Assembly: GCA_036389715.1 (NCBI GenBank)
Contig: DASVWH010000242.1
Span: forward strand, 1 to 6,076
Origin: DASVWH01 sp036389715
Lineage (GTDB): Bacteria > Acidobacteriota > Blastocatellia > Pyrinomonadales > Pyrinomonadaceae
Direction: 5' to 3'
DNA length: 6,076 nt
In this document: piece after piece, positions 5,098 to 6,076 of the stretch
Position numbering within the stretch: the first letter of the stretch is position 1
Layout of the letters: each line of letters begins with the position of its first letter
Translations under genes and position numbers: made by a program
The notes under the pieces: generated by a model
The model's database searches: none
The model's input: the letters and a program-made list of their open reading frames with translations, nothing else
Told to the model about the DNA's origin: nothing

Positions 5098-6076
5098 TTA
5101 TGCTCTGAGAAGTCTCTTCAAAAGTCGTATTGCTCCCGGTATCTGCGATGCTCGCGTATTCCCAAAACCCAGGACGAATCCCTGGCGGGTGGCGTCGCCA
5201 GCGTATGAAAGAGATAAAGCGGAAAGCCGCAAATTTCTTTCAGCAGCCTTCGCAGCGATTTCGTTATCCGAAATCCCGCCGCTGATTAAAATCGTCAGGT
5301 GCATACCGGCTTCTCCTCCGACAATCGTGCAGGAGGGAGAGAGTTGGCGCTCGACCTCTTGAACCAGCACGCGTCGTCGCTCTCCGTAAATCTGCCGCAT
5401 CTTTCGGATATGCCGGGCGAAATGTCCTTCCCGAATGAATTCCGTCAGGACGGCCTGATTGATGGGCGGCGGGCAGAGGTCCATTGCCTGACGGACCGCG
5501 GCGAAACGGTCAACGAGGTCGGGTGGAATCACTATGTATCCAAGGCGCAGCGACGGGAAGAGGACTTTGCTGAACGTCCCGATGTAGATTACGCGGGAGT
5601 TGGTATCGAGGCCCTGTAGGGATGAGATCGGCGGGCTCTCGTAACGATATTCGCTGTCGTAATCATCTTCTATAATCCATGAACCTGCCTTCTGCGCCCA
5701 CTCCAAAAGCTGGAACCGGCGCGTGGCGCTCATCGTGACGCCGAGCGGGTATTGATGAGAGGGCGCGACGAAGGCTGCGCGCGCTTCCGGGCTGAGCCTG
5801 ATTCCCGCGAAGACATCCAGCCCCTCCGGGTCCACCGGAACGGGCACGGCCCTGCACCCCGCTGCCTTGAGAACGTGGTGCACGAGCCAATAGCCCGGTT
5901 CTTCAACCCAGGCGGGCGCTCCCGCATCCAGCAAGACACGCGTGGTAATGTCCAATGCCTGTTGCGACCCGCTGACGATCATGATCTGGTCGGCTTCACA
6001 CCGAACCGCGCGCGAAGTCCGCAGATACACCGCGATTGCTTCCCGAAGCGCCTCCGAGCCCATGGCGTCTCCGTAT
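5098..6076 (-). CDS. MocR/PdxR-type regulator, PLP-binding aminotransferase-like domain (N-terminus outside window)
   Basis: Open from the TAA at 5098-5100 to the right edge. The ATG at 6063 is probably internal: the frame continues upstream as YGDA, so the join reads YGDAMGSEALREAIAVYL, a conserved internal stretch of fold-type I PLP enzymes of the MocR family. Counting from that Met, SGSQQALD (31-38) contacts the cofactor phosphate, and IEDDYDSEYRY (131-141) supplies Asp133 and Tyr135. GTFSKVLFPSLRLGY (162-176) supplies the Schiff-base Lys166 and Arg173. The 33-residue spacing between Asp133 and Lys166 equals that of GabR (D279, K312). MocR proteins join an N-terminal GntR winged helix to this domain and sense PLP or amino compounds to control vitamin B6, GABA, taurine or transport genes. 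The DNA-binding half would lie to the right, so a free aminotransferase is not excluded. It converges on msrB. Its target cannot be told from here. Confidence 0.82.
   Translation of the reverse strand, partial: YGDAMGSEALREAIAVYLRTSRAVRCEADQIMIVSGSQQALDITTRVLLDAGAPAWVEEPGYWLVHHVLKAAGCRAVPVPVDPEGLDVFAGIRLSPEARAAFVAPSHQYPLGVTMSATRRFQLLEWAQKAGSWIIEDDYDSEYRYESPPISSLQGLDTNSRVIYIGTFSKVLFPSLRLGYIVIPPDLVDRFAAVRQAMDLCPPPINQAVLTEFIREGHFARHIRKMRQIYGERRRVLVQEVERQLSPSCTIVGGEAGMHLTILISGGISDNEIAAKAAERNLRLSALSLSYAGDATRQGFVLGFGNTRASQIPGAIRLLKRLLRA

Overview
The window has about 60% G+C and tightly packed bacterial genes, and carries a signalling module between two genes cut by the window edges. Moderate-to-high G+C, a soluble multi-domain hybrid histidine kinase and a non-cyanobacterial KaiC-like ATPase suggest a soil or environmental bacterium. 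Acidobacteriota (Blastocatellia-like) or a proteobacterium would fit, but nothing here fixes the phylum; this is a guess from gene style.

Layout: (1) 1-254, minus strand: the first 84 codons of a probable class I SAM-dependent methyltransferase, cut by the left edge just inside motif I. (2) 255-915: about 660 bases with no convincing gene. It separates two divergent transcription units and holds several short inverted repeats. (3) 916-2445, plus: a 509-residue double-domain KaiC-like ATPase. (4) About 2438-4471, plus: a soluble hybrid histidine kinase (degenerate receiver, PAS, HisKA, HATPase, true receiver) whose start overlaps the end of the kaiC-like gene. (5) 4547-4939, plus: msrB, a zinc-type methionine-(R)-sulfoxide reductase, followed by a weak candidate terminator. 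(6) 5098-6076, minus: the C-terminal aminotransferase-fold part of a MocR/PdxR-type regulator, converging on msrB and running off the right edge.

How they may work together: the overlapping KaiC-like ATPase and kinase are almost certainly co-transcribed and translationally coupled. No kaiA or kaiB is visible. The kinase begins with a receiver-like domain lacking its phospho-acceptor, which invites comparison with the pseudo-receivers of KaiA and CikA. The KaiC-like protein keeps both Walker A motifs and the serine at the KaiC S431 position, but has tyrosine at the T432 position. The simplest reading is a two-gene ATPase/kinase signalling unit rather than a full circadian clock. msrB downstream is a housekeeping oxidative-damage repair gene and may or may not share the transcript.
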